Source: an uncultured Bacteroidales bacterium
GTDB taxonomy: Bacteria; Bacteroidota; Bacteroidia; Bacteroidales; Muribaculaceae
Reading direction: 5' to 3'
Assembly: GCA_900554845.1 (NCBI GenBank)
Contig: USIY01000108.1
Location: forward strand, 1-7,248
DNA length: 7,248 bases
Shown here: positions 6,364 to 7,248 of the stretch, piece after piece
How the letters are laid out: the number at the start of each line of letters is the position of its first letter
Position numbering within the stretch: the first letter of the stretch is position 1
Notes under the pieces: model-generated
The model's input: only the letters and a program-made list of their open reading frames with translations
What the model was told of the DNA's origin: nothing
The model's database searches: none
Made by a program: the position numbers and the translations under genes

Positions 6364-7071
6364 TTACTCATGGAGCACGGTCCCGATGGGCTCGCCGTCA
6401 AGAATTTTCTTGAGGTTGCCTTCGACGTCCATGTTGAACACGGCCACGGGCATATGGTTCTCCTTGCACATCACGGTGGCAGTAAGGTCCATCACCTTAA
6501 GGCCCTTTGCCAGCATCTCGTCGTAGGAGATCTCGTCGTACTTTGTGGCCGAAGGATCCTTCTCAGGGTCGGCGGTGTAGACACCGTCCACGCGTGTCCC
6601 CTTGAACATTACGTCGGCTTCGATCTCGATGGCGCGCAATGAGGCTCCGGTATCGGTTGTGAAATAGGGATTGCCGGTGCCGCAGGAGAGTATCGCCACC
6701 GTTCCTTGCTCCATGGCCTTGATTGCCGCCCATTTGGAATAATGTAGACCGATGGGCTCCATGTTGATGGCGGTGAACACCTGCGCCGGCTGTCCGATAG
6801 CCTCCAGCGCGGAACTGAGGGCAAGGGAGTTGATCACAGTGGCAAGCATCCCCATCTGGTCGCCTTTGACGCGGTCGAAGCCTTTGGATGCACCCTTGAG
6901 GCCGCGGAAAATGTTGCCGCCGCCGATGACGATTCCGATCTCGACACCACTGGCTGCCGCTTGGGCGATCTGACGTGCGTAAGCGTTCAGTCTATCAGTG
7001 TCTATGCCATGGCCTGTGCCCGCGGCAAGACTCTCACCCGAAAGCTTAAGCAAAATTCTCTTGTATTTCAT
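6364..7071 (-). CDS. pyrH: UMP kinase
   Basis: Phosphorylates UMP to UDP with ATP in de novo pyrimidine nucleotide synthesis; cytosolic hexamer of the amino-acid-kinase fold, unrelated to eukaryotic UMP/CMP kinase. The 235-aa length is normal. Motifs: KLSGE (9-13), glycine-rich GGGNIFRG (50-57), DQMGMLAT (71-77), GTGNPYFTTDT (131-141, UMP contact region) and VDGVYTADPEKDP (161-173, nucleotide-binding side), then MDLTA and the C-terminal NLKKILDGEPIGTVL. The start ATG gives the standard MKYKRILLKLSGE. It is first in the operon with frr and the glycosyltransferase gene, with its own consensus promoter upstream. Bacterial PyrH is usually inhibited by UTP and activated by GTP, but that regulation cannot be seen in the sequence. 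Confidence 0.97.
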   Translation of the reverse strand: MKYKRILLKLSGESLAAGTGHGIDTDRLNAYARQIAQAAASGVEIGIVIGGGNIFRGLKGASKGFDRVKGDQMGMLATVINSLALSSALEAIGQPAQVFTAINMEPIGLHYSKWAAIKAMEQGTVAILSCGTGNPYFTTDTGASLRAIEIEADVMFKGTRVDGVYTADPEKDPSATKYDEISYDEMLAKGLKVMDLTATVMCKENHMPVAVFNMDVEGNLKKILDGEPIGTVLHE

Positions 7072-7096
7072 AATTCAGAAAATTCGGTTTAACTCC

Positions 7097-7128
7097 CAAA
7101 GTTAATTAAAAATAGCAACTGGCCCAAA
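7097..7128 (-). promoter_or_regulatory. Promoter of the pyrH-frr-GT2 operon
   Basis: On the minus strand TTTG at 7128-7125 and TAACTTTG at 7104-7097 are separated by 20 bp, matching the Bacteroidetes consensus. Transcription would start near 7091, leaving a leader of about 20 nt. The -33 element doubles as part of a second possible -7 box, TAAATTTG at 7132-7125, with TTTG 17 bp further up at 7153-7150, so two staggered starts are possible. Confidence 0.65.
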
Positions 7129-7193
7129 TTTAGGGGGAATAAAACCGACCAAAAGGTGAAAATAAAGATTTTATGAAAAAAGTTGGGCTAAAA

Positions 7194-7225
7194 TTTGGCG
7201 GAATGGAAAATTTGGTGTAATTTTG
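7194..7225 (+). promoter_or_regulatory. Promoter of the rightward tRNA gene
   Basis: TTTG at 7194-7197 and TAATTTTG at 7218-7225 are separated by 20 bp, an exact -33/-7 match. The expected start near 7232 lies a few bases before the tRNA 5' end at 7236, as is common for bacterial tRNA genes. Confidence 0.65.
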
Positions 7226-7235
7226 CACACGATTT

Positions 7236-7248
7236 CGGGGCGTAGCGC
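7236..7248 (+). tRNA. 5' end of a tRNA gene, probably tRNA-Pro (truncated by window edge)
   Basis: CGGGGCG TA GCGC fits tRNA positions 1-13 exactly: a 7-nt acceptor strand, T8, A9, and D-stem 5' half G10-C13. A 5'-terminal C followed by a GGGG-rich acceptor strand and GCGC D-stem is typical of bacterial tRNA-Pro, since most other bacterial tRNAs begin with G. A consensus promoter ends 10 bp upstream. The anticodon lies outside the window, so the amino acid is inference. Confidence 0.6.

Overview
The window looks like chromosomal DNA of a Bacteroidales bacterium, possibly a gut Muribaculaceae-type organism. The clearest lineage signal is the promoters: several gene starts carry the Bacteroidetes housekeeping pattern (TTTG at -33, 19-20 bp, TAnnTTTG at -7) rather than a proteobacterial -35/-10. 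It is supported by a long coiled-coil RluA-type pseudouridine synthase typical of Bacteroidetes, a secreted GH43-GH16 polysaccharide-degrading enzyme, and starts without strong Shine-Dalgarno sequences. The family-level placement is inference.

Layout: (1) 1-574 has no gene and is rich in repeats. It contains a 77-nt stretch able to fold as a three-way junction (2-78), and a nested inverted-repeat element (91-306) whose core is a perfect 28-bp inverted repeat (151-178 / 215-242). A half copy of the core motif lies near 493. (2) ogt, a DNA alkyl-transferase, runs rightward (575-1102). (3) A secreted two-domain GH43-GH16 enzyme runs leftward (1086-2993). (4) An RluA-family pseudouridine synthase runs rightward (3148-4902). 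(5) A leftward operon pyrH - frr - GT2 glycosyltransferase fills 7071-4801. (6) A rightward promoter at 7194-7225 leads into the first 13 nt of a tRNA gene, probably tRNA-Pro, cut by the window edge.

The packing is very tight. Both convergent pairs overlap tail to tail (ogt/GH by 17 bp, RluA/GT2 by 102 bp), so there is no room for terminators between them. The two divergent pairs (GH/RluA and pyrH/tRNA) share short promoter regions. In the leftward operon, UMP kinase (pyrimidine nucleotide supply) and ribosome recycling factor (translation) form a housekeeping pair. The glycosyltransferase is attached through a TGATG stop-start overlap, so it is probably translationally coupled to frr. The GH43-GH16 protein is exported and probably attacks a beta-linked polysaccharide such as galactan or glucan; no SusC/SusD partners are present.

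I found no defence system, CRISPR array, transposase or phage gene. Most of the window is ordinary core genome. The points most worth following are the repeat structures at 1-306, the exo/endo glycosidase fusion, the accessory domains of the RluA protein and its antisense-encoded tail, and the glycosyltransferase joined to frr.
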